From Tenebrio molitor (Eukaryota; Arthropoda; Insecta; Coleoptera; Tenebrionidae), in the NCBI RefSeq assembly GCF_963966145.1, contig NC_091049.1:14384001-14448000 (forward strand): 64,000 nt of DNA, read 5' to 3'. Shown here piece after piece: positions 53,723 through 64,000 of the stretch. Every line of letters starts with the position of its first letter. Position 1 is the first letter of the stretch. The translations under genes and the position numbers were made by a program. Below the pieces are notes generated by a model. That model had not been told where the DNA came from, made no database searches, and saw only the letters and a program-made list of their open reading frames with translations.

Positions 53723-56060
53723 TGAAAAGGGACAAATGGACCCCTACAGATCATTCCTGTTTATGTGAGGTACTTTGTACTAATTGTTTGTGGGGTGTAA
53801 CCAATGTAATAAATAGTGTGTGTGGTTTTTAATTATTTTAAGTTAATTAAAATTTGTTTGCCATTATTTCATTCATTTGTTACATTCAATATAAATTAAA
53901 ACTGTAGGTAGTATTAGTGAACACATATTTATAGCACAGGATTAGAATTAAACAATAAGTGTGTGAAACGTAGATTGTAAATTCATTTTACGCTTGAAAT
54001 GTGGGAGAAAACGAGGGAAGATGGCTCCCGAAAACTGAAATTCAATGCTGTCCCAACAAATTTTTTTTTCTCCTCCAACTACAAGAAGAAGGAAACCCCC
54101 CAAGTAAAAGGACAACAATTGCAATCTTGTCAAGTAAGTCGATCACGACTGCTGCTAATCAACTTTTTGTTAAAAGTAAAATGTCAATACTTTGTAACTA
54201 CTTATGTTTTATACAGGTAGAAGCGTCGAAATCAACATCGCCCATGACATTCAGCCACAACCATCAACATCTCAGACAGGAATCAACATTGACGAGGAGA
54301 TTGAAACACAACAACTGCAAGCATTCTTTTGGTTCAGTTGAGGGTTATGAGAAAAGAGAATTACTGGCTCAAGTGCAGAAATACCAGAAAATGTATAAAA
54401 AACAACAAATGCAAACTGCAAACGTGCAAGAGACAACTAAGAAAAGTTAAGAGACGAACCAAACTATTGGAAGAAAATATTTGTTCACTAAAGGGAGAAA
54501 ATCTCTTCAGCAGAATTTTTAATGAGGACCAAACAGTGGCACTTCGCAAAATGCAAGCAAAAAAGACCACGAAATTTATAAAATGGACGAATAGCACCGT
54601 CACAAAGTCATTAAAATTGAAATTTTCGTGTGGCAATAATGGATACCAGGAGCTGTTAAAGCAAGGTTATCCTTTACCATCTGTCAGAACTCTTCAACGA
54701 CGTTTACAAACTCTTAAGTTTGATTCGGGGATTGTAGATGAAGTTTTCCAATTTTTGAAAATTAAAGTTCAATGTTTTGAGTCACATGAAAGAGACTGCA
54801 CGCTAGTTCTAGATGAAATGACCATAACGCCAGGAACAACATGGGATTCTTCACTAAACTAATATTTGGGGGAAGTTACATTACCCCATCACAAAGGAGT
54901 TGGAACGCATGTTTTGGCGTTTCTGCTCGGTGGAGTAACCACACGCTGGAAACAAGTTGTGGCTTACTACTTTACCAGCGATTCGGTTAATGGTGCTGTA
55001 CTGACGGACATAATAGAGCAAATATTCAACAAAGCAAACGAAATTAATTTGAATATTTTAAGTGTGACTTCTGACATGGGAGGTAGCAATCAGGCCTTGT
55101 GGAGAGCATGGGGAGTAACTGCTGGTAGACACTCGCAAATTAAATGCTCTATTCCCAACCCCATATATGTTGATGAACAGGTCAGCATATTTGCTGATGT
55201 TCCCCATCTATTTAAAAACATAAAGGCGATGTTGGTAACAAACAAGTTAATTACACTACCAGATAACATAGTAAGCCAGCACAGTTTACCGACGAACGAA
55301 GTAAGGGTCAGCCACATAAATGAACTTGTGGCTCATCAAGAGAAAGATGCTTTTAAATTGGCACCAAAATTAAGCGAGAAAGACCTATTTCCTAGCCATT
55401 TTTCGCAAATGAAGGTCTCCACGTCAACCAACGTTGTGAGCCACACTGTAAGCAGCGCTTTGAAACTTCTGGGGGAAGAATTGAACAAGCCTGCTTACCT
55501 CACCACAGCTTGGTTCTTGGAACAGGTGGAACGGTGGTTTTACATAATGACTTCCCGGCACCCATCATGTGCATTAAGTAAAATGAACGAGGTTGTCTAC
55601 AACGACACATATAACATTTTTAAAAGATTTCATGGAGTTACAAGAAATTATGGAAACCCTCCCAGTCAATGTTAAATGTGCAGGGAAATCTGTTGGAAAA
55701 TAAAAGTTATAAATTTATTCTGACCAGTAGATTATCACAGGAATGTTTAGAGAATCTGGTCAGTTCATAAGCAGATTGTACCAAATGCCGTTCAAGTGAA
55801 AAATAACTTAAAGTTAATTTGCGTCTCGCAATATATAAAAACCACATCAACGTCGAGTTATGAAGAAGACGATAGGCAGTTCCTAGCTGGATTTTTGGAC
55901 ATTATCACTGATTATGAAGTGGAATACGACCAAGTCCAACTTCCGGCTGAAGTGCCAGAGGTGACGGTCAATTTGAGTTTCAGCGAACTCAATTCGCTCT
56001 ATAATATTGCCGGATACTTGATGCGCAGTATTAAAAATACCACGAAGACGAAGAGGGGAC
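53723..56060 (+). pseudogene. P-element-like transposase (THAP family), copy C
   Basis: The THAP finger is in two parts: KRDKWTPTDHSCLCE (to about 53769, donor GTACTT) and, after a 220-bp gap, IHFTLEMWEKTREDGSRKLK (about 53975-54060, NAVPT). A coiled coil follows (54370-54500), then HTH YPLPSVRTLQRRLQTLKFD. The core has LVLDEMTITPG (Asp 1) and SVTSDMGGSNQALW (Asp 2), FADVPHLFKNIKAML, and SHTVSSALKLL. LTSRLSQECLENL and LNSLYNIAGYLMRSI (Glu region) come near 55725-56035. Stops at 54860 and 55673 plus frameshifts near 54450 and 55780. The R1-clade LINE at 56065 cuts it off; the remaining C-terminus was not found beyond 60700. Confidence 0.85.
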
Positions 56061-56109
56061 AAACCTGCAGCAGAGACCTGCACGCTGGAGCGTTGGAGGA
56101 GTAGTACTC

Positions 56110-56285
56110 GGCAACCAGCGATACACCCAAGAGTTGTACCGGTTGCCGCGTAATTACACCGTGGCAAGGGCAACCAGCAATACACCCACGAGCTGTGCGG
56201 GTTACCGTGTTAGCCGAATTGCAGCACTGTGCAGCCAGTATTACACATAGAAGTGATGCGAGTTGATGTGCCAGCTGCATTTCCA
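56110..56285 (+). repeat. ~60-bp tandem repeats in the LINE 5' UTR
   Basis: Units start at about 56110, 56169 and 56230 (GGCAACCAGC.ATACACCCA...GGTTRCCG type). The third is diverged and partial. Tandem 5' UTR units are common promoter modules in LINEs. Confidence 0.75.
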
Positions 56286-56323
56286 GGTAGAGGGCACAGG
56301 GTCCTCTGCCGTAGTGGCAAGAC

Positions 56324-57520
56324 ATGGCAACCGCAACTACGAGCCGTAGAAAATCCAACGCAACACAACTTACTGCCTCGCAAAAGAGTGATGAGCCGGT
56401 ACAATTCACTGAAGAGGATTTGACGGACGTCCGGAAGGCGATCCAAATCTGCACGGCCAACCTAACGGTGATAAGGGACCATCTTAATGTCTGCAAATAT
56501 GGTGTTATGAAAAAACAAAACTACTTGTTGGCTGCAGACCTGATCGAACATGGCCTGCAACAGGTACTCCTGAATATTAATGACGCCCCCGCGAACCGTT
56601 TGAATGAAGAGAAAATCAGGGAGATTGTGAATGAGGCTGTCTCCAGCCACTTCTCGGCACCCCAGGCGCCAACAACATACACCTCGGTCGCTGCGAGACC
56701 CGCTCCCACAGCCGCAATACATCAACAGAAACCTCCTGCCGCACCTAAGCACAAAGTGGTGATCACACCGGCCGCAAACTGCAGAGGAGTAAATACAGCC
56801 GAAGACACCAGAAGGATCCTGATGTCAAAAGATCCAAGTGATTACGGCATCCGAGCAGACAAGGTGGTATGTCTGAAAGACAACGCCGTATTGGTCGAGT
56901 CGCGGTGCCCTTCAGTTCTGAAACTGGGCAACTCGGATATATTGAAACAACTGAAGCTCACCGCGAAGCCAGTAGACAGACACTGGCCTAGAATGCAAAT
57001 CACGGACGTGCCAGAACACACCACCCAAGAACAGCTCCTGGCAGAACTGTGCAAACAGAACCTCCCCGCGACGGTACCGGAACATTTCATAGGAAAAATG
57101 TTCAAATACGTACGCAGAAACCGCGGCAACGAGAGAGGGGGAAACGACACCACGAGCTGGATTGTAGAACTACACCCAGCAGCGCGAGCCCACTTCGTTA
57201 AAACAGAGAGAATCTACACGATTTGGAGGTCGCACAACATAAGGGATTTTCTGCTTGTCTGGAGGTGCTACAAGTGCCAGAGATTTGGGCACATCGCAAA
57301 ATTCTGCAACTCCCCAAGGCAATGCGGCTTCTGCGCCAGCACGGACCACGAGAGCCGCGACTGCGAGGCTAGAGAGGATAAGAGGGCGCACAAATGTGCA
57401 AACTGTACAAGGAGCGGAATAAAGGAAGCTAATTACCACACCGCGGAGAGCGTCTGTCCCATCTATAAGCATCGTCTGCAAGAAGCCATAAACTCTACAA
57501 ATTACGAAGTTAATGGATAG
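56324..57520 (+). CDS. R1-clade LINE ORF1 (gag-like, zinc knuckles), intact
   Basis: 398 residues with no break. It is an RNA-binding protein thought to package LINE RNA. An Ala/Thr-rich N-terminus and a Pro/Ala linker (residues 120-160) precede the conserved middle with VCLKDNAVLVESRCPS and HWPRMQITDVPEHTTQEQLL. Three zinc knuckles close the protein: CYKCQRFGHIAKFC, CGFCASTDHESRDC, and CANCTRSGIKEANYHTAESVC without standard spacing. The stop TAG at 57518-57520 overlaps the ORF2 start in ATGGATAG, suggesting coupled re-initiation. Confidence 0.9.
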   Translation: MATATTSRRKSNATQLTASQKSDEPVQFTEEDLTDVRKAIQICTANLTVIRDHLNVCKYGVMKKQNYLLAADLIEHGLQQVLLNINDAPANRLNEEKIREIVNEAVSSHFSAPQAPTTYTSVAARPAPTAAIHQQKPPAAPKHKVVITPAANCRGVNTAEDTRRILMSKDPSDYGIRADKVVCLKDNAVLVESRCPSVLKLGNSDILKQLKLTAKPVDRHWPRMQITDVPEHTTQEQLLAELCKQNLPATVPEHFIGKMFKYVRRNRGNERGGNDTTSWIVELHPAARAHFVKTERIYTIWRSHNIRDFLLVWRCYKCQRFGHIAKFCNSPRQCGFCASTDHESRDCEAREDKRAHKCANCTRSGIKEANYHTAESVCPIYKHRLQEAINSTNYEVNG

Positions 57521-60500
57521 AGAAATCAATGTAGCACAAATTAACCTGCAAAATTCACGTGCGGCAACAAACGAACTAGTGGGACAGATGCTAACAAACA
57601 ACATTTCTCTGGCTCTGGTGCAAGAGCCCTACGTGTGCAAAGTGGCAAATGCATATAAAATCCCTGGACTCAACGGCATTCAATGCATGGCCCGGAAAGA
57701 GTCGAAGTTCCTGTCACGAATTTTATACAACAGAGACCACATCCGCCCGTTGTTCGTGCCCCAGCTGTCTACGGGCAACATCGTGGTCATATCGGCAAGA
57801 ATCCGTACAACACAAGTGTTCCTTGTAGGGGTTTATTTGGCATCGTGCTCGGACCTCCTTGCAGAACTGCCGGCACTCCAAAGGGGTTTGCTAGCCACGG
57901 CTGGTCACAAAGCGGTTGTAGGAGGAGACTTTAACGTCCGCTCGACGCTGTGGTTCGACCATCGGGACGACCGCAGATCTCCAAACGGATGCAGCTTTAT
58001 TGATATAACTTTGACCACATGTAGGGCCATCGACGATCTAAGCAAGTGGACAGTTGCTGACGACCTCGTAAGTTCAGATTACAACGCCATCAGATTCACG
58101 GTGGACACGAACCCGAACAGACGTGAGGTGCAAACGGAAGCCGCCGATTTCATCGTTGACTGTAACCATATCATGCCCGGGGACATTGAAGAGGAAATGA
58201 GTGAGTGGAGCACAGATTTTGAGTGCAACTACTCAAATCTCAACACGCCGGCACAAATTGACGCTGCCATCGAGTTTCTCCAAGGCGGAATCAAAACCCG
58301 CATCATATCAAAGGGGGCTAGGAGGCGCAAATACCGCGACAGACCCGAATGGTGGACCGACGAGGTCGAGATATTCCGCAAGGTCTATCTGAGGAAGAAA
58401 GATCTCTTCTACCGGAACCGTCACCGAGAATACTCGAACCACCTACATAGCGAGATGACTGCGGCCAAAGTTAAATTCGTCAACAAACTTCAGACAACAA
58501 GAAAAAAAGCCTGGGACAAATTCGTGGAGAATGATCTGAAAGTAAACCCGTGGGGCCTTGTTTACAAGGTGGCAGCTGGCTAATTCCACGAGGCGGGTAT
58601 TCTGAGCTGCTTTACCAGGGACGACGACACGATCACACTTACACAGGAAGAAACGATGAGACACATACTCCACGCTCTACTACCGGATGACGACCCGGAA
58701 ACCAACAATTATACACAAAGACAGGAGCAACGAGACTACATAGGTATTGTTCCGCGCAATACCAGAGGAGATAGGTTCCAGGGGGAAGAACTGGACGCGA
58801 TCATCAATGCGCTCAGCACCAACAAGGCGCTGGGAATCGATGGGATTAAGGGAAATGTCGTCAAACTGGCGCATAAATGGGTTGGCCCGGCGCTGTTAAA
58901 AATTTACAACGCCTGCTGGAGGCTGAGGTACTTTCCGACTGCATGGAAAACCGGCAGACTCGTCATCCTTCTTAAGGACCCAACGCAAGACTTTGGCAAC
59001 CTTAAGAACTACCGCCCCATTGTGCTTCTCCCTGCCTACGGAAAAATCCTCGAAAAACTAATTAAGCATGCGCTAGCTCAAGCCATTACGCCAATGCACG
59101 CGGAGGCGCAGTTTGGTTTCTCTCCTGGACGTTCCACGACTGATGCACTCTGGCAATATAAAGACAAGATAAAAGGGACAACCGAAAAATATGCAATGAC
59201 AATATTTATAGACATCAGAGGAGCGTTCGACAACGTCTGGTGGCCGGAGCTCCTGAGAAATCTCAGGAGAAGAGAGGCGCCCCACGAACTCGTGGTATTA
59301 ATCAAGAGCTACCCGACGGAGTGAAAAGTCCTCTTCACGCAAGATAACATCACGACGCAGAAGGTTCCCACAAAAAGATGCCCCCAGAGGTCAATGCTGG
59401 GCCCGACGCTGTGGAACCTCGTATTGGATCCGCTCCTGGAGGCAGACTGACCGGCCGGAGTCTCGACAATTGCGTACGCCGACGATCTAGCAGTGGTTGT
59501 GACGAGCAACAAACGCCAAAACCTGCTGGAAAGGGCACAAGGAGCCCTGGACAAGATCGCGGATGGGCCAAACATAACAAACTCACGATATCCGGGGAAA
59601 AAAGTGTTTTTATGATAAATAAATCTCCACCGCGTGCACACCATCGGGACATCAAACTGCGTGTAGAGGGAGCACAGATCAAGAAGGTGGATGGACATAC
59701 ATATCTGGGTGTCATGGTAGACCCGAAGTTAAACTTTCAAGCGAATGCAGCTTACACCCTCAAAAAAGCAAGGAGAACAACGATGGGGTTGCGAAGAATA
59801 GTGTGGAAGAACTGGGGACAGGAGACGGCACTGGCTCTACGAGCGTTCTACCGAGGGGCAATCCTACCGATTCTCTCATATGCCTCGCGGGTATGGATAG
59901 ACCGACTTCACACCACCAAAGTGTACCGGAAATACCAGGCGGCGTACGGCCAAGTCGCCCGGCTCGTCACTCAGAGCTACGCCTCAGTGTCAACAGAGGC
60001 AGCTGGGGTTCTCGCAGAATTGTCGCCTGTCGACCTGGAGTTGGAAAAGCAGAACTGCATACGCGAGTTGCGCAAAGGAAGAGGGGCTCTCTTCCATAAC
60101 GAACTAATCACCCCCGAAATGTTCGATTCGGTAGCACACGCCGCGGCATATATGAGCATCAAGGCGGAGGACGTATGGCAGGACAGATGGAACGAGTCAG
60201 TGAAAGGGCGCACAACATTTGAATTTTTGCCAAATGTGACTACTCATTGGGAACAACTGCCGAGAGTCAACTTCAAGAGGACCCAAGTACTAACGGGGCA
60301 TGGCGAGTTTGCCTGCCATCTGCTAAGGATTGGTAAGCGGGAGGACGAAGAATGCGACGCATGTGTAGGCGAGACAGACGACCCAATCCATAGAATCTTG
60401 GACTGCCGGAAATACCTTAGGGCGCAAGAGGCGATCAACGAGGAACTACGAACCTGGCCGCCTGCAATACATGACATCCCCTACTTAGAAAATGATGAAA

Positions 60501-60541
60501 TTTTTGAACTTCTCACCAGCTCAGAACCGTATACAGAGTGA
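57513..60541 (+). pseudogene. R1-clade LINE ORF2 (endonuclease plus reverse transcriptase), two breaks
   Basis: APE-type endonuclease: NVAQINLQNSRAATNEL, LVQEPYV, AVVGGDFNVRSTLWFD and SSDYNAIRF. A TAA at 58581-58583 is in frame with the sequence on both sides. RT: IINALSTNKALGIDGIKGNV, NLKNYRPIVLLPAYGKILEK, FGFSPGRSTTDALWQ, FIDIRGAFDNVWWPELL, and YADDLAVVVTS (near 59470) in another frame, so the region 59322-59560 has compensating frameshifts. The post-RT frame (59560-60541) is clean and ends with a CxxC...H...C finger, CDACVGETDDPIHRILDC. Target choice is not evident from the flanks. Confidence 0.9.
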
Positions 60542-60978
60542 TCAACAAGAAACCAAATCAAGAGTGCTACCTCATCTTTTGTTTTATCGAAACGTATTTC
60601 TATCATGGATCAGCCGCTTTTATTTACTTGCTGTGGACACTCGTTTTGTTGGTTGCCTACCTCGCAAAAATCTATAATTGCCTTTATAAATTTTTTGTAA
60701 TTCATGAATAATAGATTTAAAAGCAAGTTATAATTAATTATTATTTATTATTGATTAAGGAAAAAACACACAGTTACACAAAATTCCTTCATAAGGCACA
60801 ATCTTGAGTTACAAAATTTTAAAAATAATTATTTTTCACAATTCTTTGTTCTGTTGTTTTCTGTAAGAAAAGTGTAAAAGTTATTATTCTCTAATTTTTG
60901 GGTAATTGAGAACTTACCCGTATCTTTTCTAGCAGTGTTTAAAACATTTAAATTACTCCAAGGTCAAAAAATAAGTTT

Positions 60979-61484
60979 TCACAAAAACTGCTCAAAATGT
61001 TCTCCAATGTGGTCCAGACAGAATCAAACTCGCCTCTCATAATTTCAAAAACCCTTATGAAGCTGTCAATTTGTTTAGGGTAATGTGTGGGTTTTATTTC
61101 TTGCAACACACAAAGGGAAACAAATTAATATCCTTCTTAAAAAATTTCTGATAAGTGCCATAACACAATTTAACTTGTTGTCTTAAACGCCTTATGGAAG
61201 TTGAGGGATGTTTGTTGAACATTTTGCACCATTTCTAAAATTTGAACTAAGGACTGACCTGACTTCTTCTTAATGATGGGTTATGATTTGCTAAAATTAG
61301 GCACTATAATTTTAAGACATTGATAAACTTGTTGATAACCAATACCATCAGGTTCGGACATCTGGCTTAAAATTCTTCGGTGTAAGGGGGTACAAAGTAA
61401 GGCCAGTCTGTCTTCATTTTCTTGTTTCACCATCTTTCGAAAATAATCTAATAAAAATGCCTTCTCTTTAATGGTAAAACCCAT
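60979..61484 (-). pseudogene. Mariner-like transposase remnant
   Basis: The minus strand carries a helix-turn-helix block, FNKHPSTSIRRLRQQVKLCY with GTYQKFLKKDINLFP (about 61235-61110), in one frame. A C-terminus GEHFEQFL plus stop at 60979 is in another, matching the GGHFEHLL ending of mariner relatives at 14991 and 53107. The upstream frame 61484-61281 (MGFTIKEKAFLLDYFRKMVK) may be unrelated. The core is missing. Confidence 0.55.
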
Positions 61485-62198
61485 TTTACAACTTATTCTG
61501 GGATAATTATTGCTTACAACTTCAATAAACGTCTGTAAACTTTGCCGAAATCGAAGATTTGTTTTCTAGGTTAAATCACTTAAATTGTCAACAACAACAA
61601 GCATCTCCGTACCAGTAGCGTCGCGTTTGGCAATAAAGATGATAATTTACTTACTCTTACAAATGTAAAATGTTGCTCTTGTTAATCTTATAAATTGTTT
61701 CCCTTATCTTATAATAATAATAAAATGCACAATTATAATTCCAACGTCTAAAATTCACAAAGTATCATTTTTTATTAAGTAGCGTTTGAGACCATAAATT
61801 GTCTACGCCCATGTTTTGACCGCTTATGTGCATATGATTTTGCTACGACGTGACCGATAATTTGCAACGCTTGCTCTGATTTGGATTCTTGTTGATCACT
61901 CTGTACTGACGACATCTAGAGCAGGACCCCCTCATATGCATTCTGATAACATGTTTCAGAAACGCCAATAGTTAAGGACTGACGCCCCGGCCACAAAACA
62001 CAGCACCACAATTAGAGGAAAACGCAAATAACCAGACGCCTGACAACACAACGTCCTATGTTGGTTATATAGAATGGTTAGTAAACTTAAAACTTAGCTA
62101 GGCAATCCTAATCTGTACTGTCAATGTAACAATTCGGAAGTGCAGCACCCAATTTGGTGCTTGTTCAGAAATATAAGTGCCCTAGGGCGCCCTTTTTT
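61485..62198. other. Spacer
   Basis: No gene or repeat recognised. Confidence 0.45.
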
Positions 62199-63019
62199 TT
62201 TGATCGCCTTCGCGGACGACCTGGCTGTCGTGGCGACGACGAAAACCGAAAAAGAGAACGGGAGACGTGAAGTTTAGAATCGGAGTCGAGGAGATCCAAC
62301 CAGGGACATCAGTTAAGTACCTCGGAGTCCGAATTGATCGGGCCAAATACAAAAAGAACGCGGACACCCTAAACAGGGTCCAGAGGTGAGCTCTGGTGAG
62401 GGTAGCCAGCACCTATCGCACGGTGCAAGTGTTAGCGAGGGTCATGTCCGCTGATCTACAGGCCGAGGGGAGGATGCTCCTTCATCGACAGCTCTGTTCC
62501 AAGGAGGAGGTAAAAAGGAGGCAGATGCGAAAATGGCAGGCGAGGTGACAAACCACCGACAAGGGGGATTGGACGAGAAAACTTCTGCCCGAGATCGCGA
62601 CCTGGACTGAACGAGGACATGGAGAGCTGAACTATTACCTGACCCAGGGACTTTCAAGTTACGGGTGCTTCGCATCCTTCCTGCTTAAAATCGGAAGGGT
62701 GGAAAGCGACGGCTGCTGGTTCTGAGGGGACCGCGATGACCCCGAGCACACGCTATTCGTGTGTGAGAGGTGAAACCGGGAGAGGCTGCTCCTCGTGCGG
62801 AAGACCGCAGAGTAGCGTACTAGCGAGAATTATGTGACCTGATGAAATGCGAGAGCAATCCCGGGTACTTAGGAGAGGATTCTAGGAGGGATTTTTAGTG
62901 GGTAGTCTTGCCCCGACCACTATGGCGAGGAGTCCCACACTACCCAGGGCAACTTGGTGCCCTGGGGGTTGTACGTAACGGATTTTCCCCTTCTCCTGAA
63001 GAAAAAAAATTATAAAAAA
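62199..63019 (+). pseudogene. R1-clade (SART/TRAS-like) LINE, 3' part
   Basis: GC-rich. Starts inside RT at the catalytic block IAFADDLAVVATTKTEKE, then with a deletion VKYLGVRIDRAKYKKNADTL, and the post-RT region with RKLLPEIATWTERGHGELNY, FLLKIGRVESDGC and DPEHTLFVCER, the CCHC-like end of R1-clade ORF2. Several TGA and TAG codons. A ~150-bp 3' UTR ends in an A-rich tract followed directly by TCAGG-type repeats. The 5' portion is truncated. Confidence 0.75.
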
Positions 63020-63040
63020 GGTCAGGTCAGGTCAAGTCAG
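63020..63040 (+). repeat. Short TCAGG-type repeats
   Basis: GGTCAGGTCAGGTCAAGTCA: about four units of the pentamer, two of them exact TCAGG and two with one change. It joins the 3' end of one R1-clade LINE to the 5' region of the next. Confidence 0.7.
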
Positions 63041-64000
63041 ATCGTTGACCTCCCCTCCAAGGAGCCGTGAAACCTTGTCGTTGGTGGAGGGGCTTAAGTA
63101 ACCGGAATGATGCTTGGGGCGATGCCGACGGGAGCTTAGTGCTCCTGGCAGGGTCACCCATGCCGGTAAGGCTTGAGCGGACCGGCGAAAAACAAAGGAC
63201 GGCTCAACCCTCAGGATCCACCACGGAAGTTGTGGCACGGGAACGGGCGAACCCGGGGGAGATCCGAGCTACGGTTGGTCGACGGCGGATCAATCGTCAC
63301 AAACCGTAACCGCGGCTTACACCTCAACAACCCTTGCGAGCGTGGCAGGGGTACGTCGTGTGAGGACTCGCGGCCGGGGGGCTTGCCTTAACCGGCCGGC
63401 CCGCGAGGAGACAACCTCCATAAAATAACCGACAGCGAACTCGTAAAAACCTGCGGGGCACCTGGCGCACCCCACAGTATAAATCCCTCCCCTCGGGATG
63501 GGCGTCACCCGAGGGGCGACCAGCCTTCGTCCCATACTGGTGGGAACATGATGGATAAACAACAAAACACACTCGAAAAAACTGAACGAAGAATAGAAAC
63601 GGTGGACTTGATAGACCCGTTTCTGAGGAGAAACTCTATCTCTCGGACACCGCCAGCTATGTCCAAGGAATCAAGAACAGAAAATACACCAATCATTGTG
63701 AACGATGACACACCTGAAGGTAAAGACTCAAAAAATATTCAATCGGATGACAATGAGGATTCCGATAATGATATTAGAAAAAAGACGGGCAAACAACAGC
63801 GTCTTACAGAGTTCTACTCTCTTAAGCCGACCTCTGGCGGCAAAGCAGAGAAAGAGGAGGACCTTTCCGAAGATGATGACGAAGAATGGGAATTGAAAAC
63901 CCCTTCAAGGCATAGCAAAAAAAGAAGAAAAAAAAGAACTCGCCGACCGTGTCACAACCCACGGCGGAAATCAGTGCCGTAATGCTGTCTCTACAAAGAT
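63041..64000 (+). mobile_element. R1-clade LINE, 5' UTR and ORF1 start (runs off the window)
   Basis: GC-rich 5' UTR (63041-63547) of the sort I associate with R1-clade insect LINEs (CGTGAAACCTTGTCGTTGG...). ORF1 follows from 63548 (MMDKQQNTLEKTE...). This ORF1 N-terminus is Ser/Asp/Glu-rich, then Lys/Arg-rich (SKKRRKKRTRR near 63915). Its frame closes at 63982, but another frame continues to the window end, so either a frameshift or an edge effect is involved. Confidence 0.6.

Larger units (their letters stand above)
56065..60700 (+). mobile_element. R1-clade LINE, nearly full length
   Basis: Has a 5' UTR with internal repeats (56110-56285), ORF1 (56324-57520) and ORF2 (57513-60541), overlapping by 8 bp, then a short 3' UTR. 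It is inserted in P-like copy C. Composition is about 50% GC against an AT-rich background. No target duplication could be defined, and the 3' limit is approximate. Confidence 0.85.

Noticed and set aside
53370..53768. 132-residue Arg-rich frame
   Set aside because: Out-of-frame shadow of the GC-rich Gypsy pol fragment.
62199..63019. A host retroviral-like domesticated RT gene
   Set aside because: Internal deletion, several stop codons and an A-rich 3' end joined to repeats mark it as a dead LINE.
63317..63572. Two overlapping minus-strand frames of 82 residues
   Set aside because: They lie in the GC-rich 5' UTR of an R1-clade LINE and have no domain; composition alone gives long frames there.

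Overview
KIND OF DNA. This is eukaryotic, AT-rich nuclear DNA made almost entirely of transposable elements. Short GT-AG introns, element families typical of arthropods and P-like THAP transposases point to an insect. The 3' end of a SART/TRAS-like LINE runs into short (TCAGG)n-type repeats at 63020-63040. TCAGG is the telomere repeat of many beetles, so Coleoptera is my tentative guess. I see no intact single-copy host gene, no rRNA or tRNA gene and no CRISPR array. LAYOUT. (1) 890-12622: a Helitron on the minus strand, with a nearly intact RepHel gene. Its 5' tip is split by a Tc1/mariner-type shell (6018-12613). That shell holds a decayed Gypsy element and three Crypton-type tyrosine recombinase remnants. 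(2) 13070-16455: an internally deleted mariner-like element carrying a 997-bp foldback element and a second TIR element. (3) 16641-25423: pieces of two or three LINEs broken up by a Gypsy element (18775-23057) and several MITEs. (4) 25764-29799: a P-like transposase remnant on the minus strand, then a 1.6-kb TIR element with an 8-bp target duplication. (5) 30305-37360: MITEs, mariner ends and a young LTR element (32424-37011). Its two 297-bp LTRs are identical, yet its gag-pol is in ruins, and it carries a minisatellite with higher-order structure. (6) 37361-43084: sparse DNA with a LINE RT fragment, a decayed THAP domain and a MULE transposase with a SWIM finger. (7) 43232-56060: two more P-like transposases, a pogo/Tigger element with a solo LTR in its 5' part, a PIF/Harbinger pair, a mariner remnant and a Gypsy pol fragment. 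(8) 56065-64000: a nearly full-length R1-clade LINE inserted in a P-like gene, a mariner remnant, then two R1-clade (SART/TRAS-like) LINEs head to tail. HOW IT FITS TOGETHER. The genes do not form a pathway. They record successive insertions, often nested, that can be ordered from target duplications and inverted repeats. Most coding regions carry stops, frameshifts or internal deletions. The best preserved are the Helitron RepHel, the R1-clade LINE, the pogo transposase and the MULE C-terminal half. All family calls come from reading motifs by eye, without database searches.
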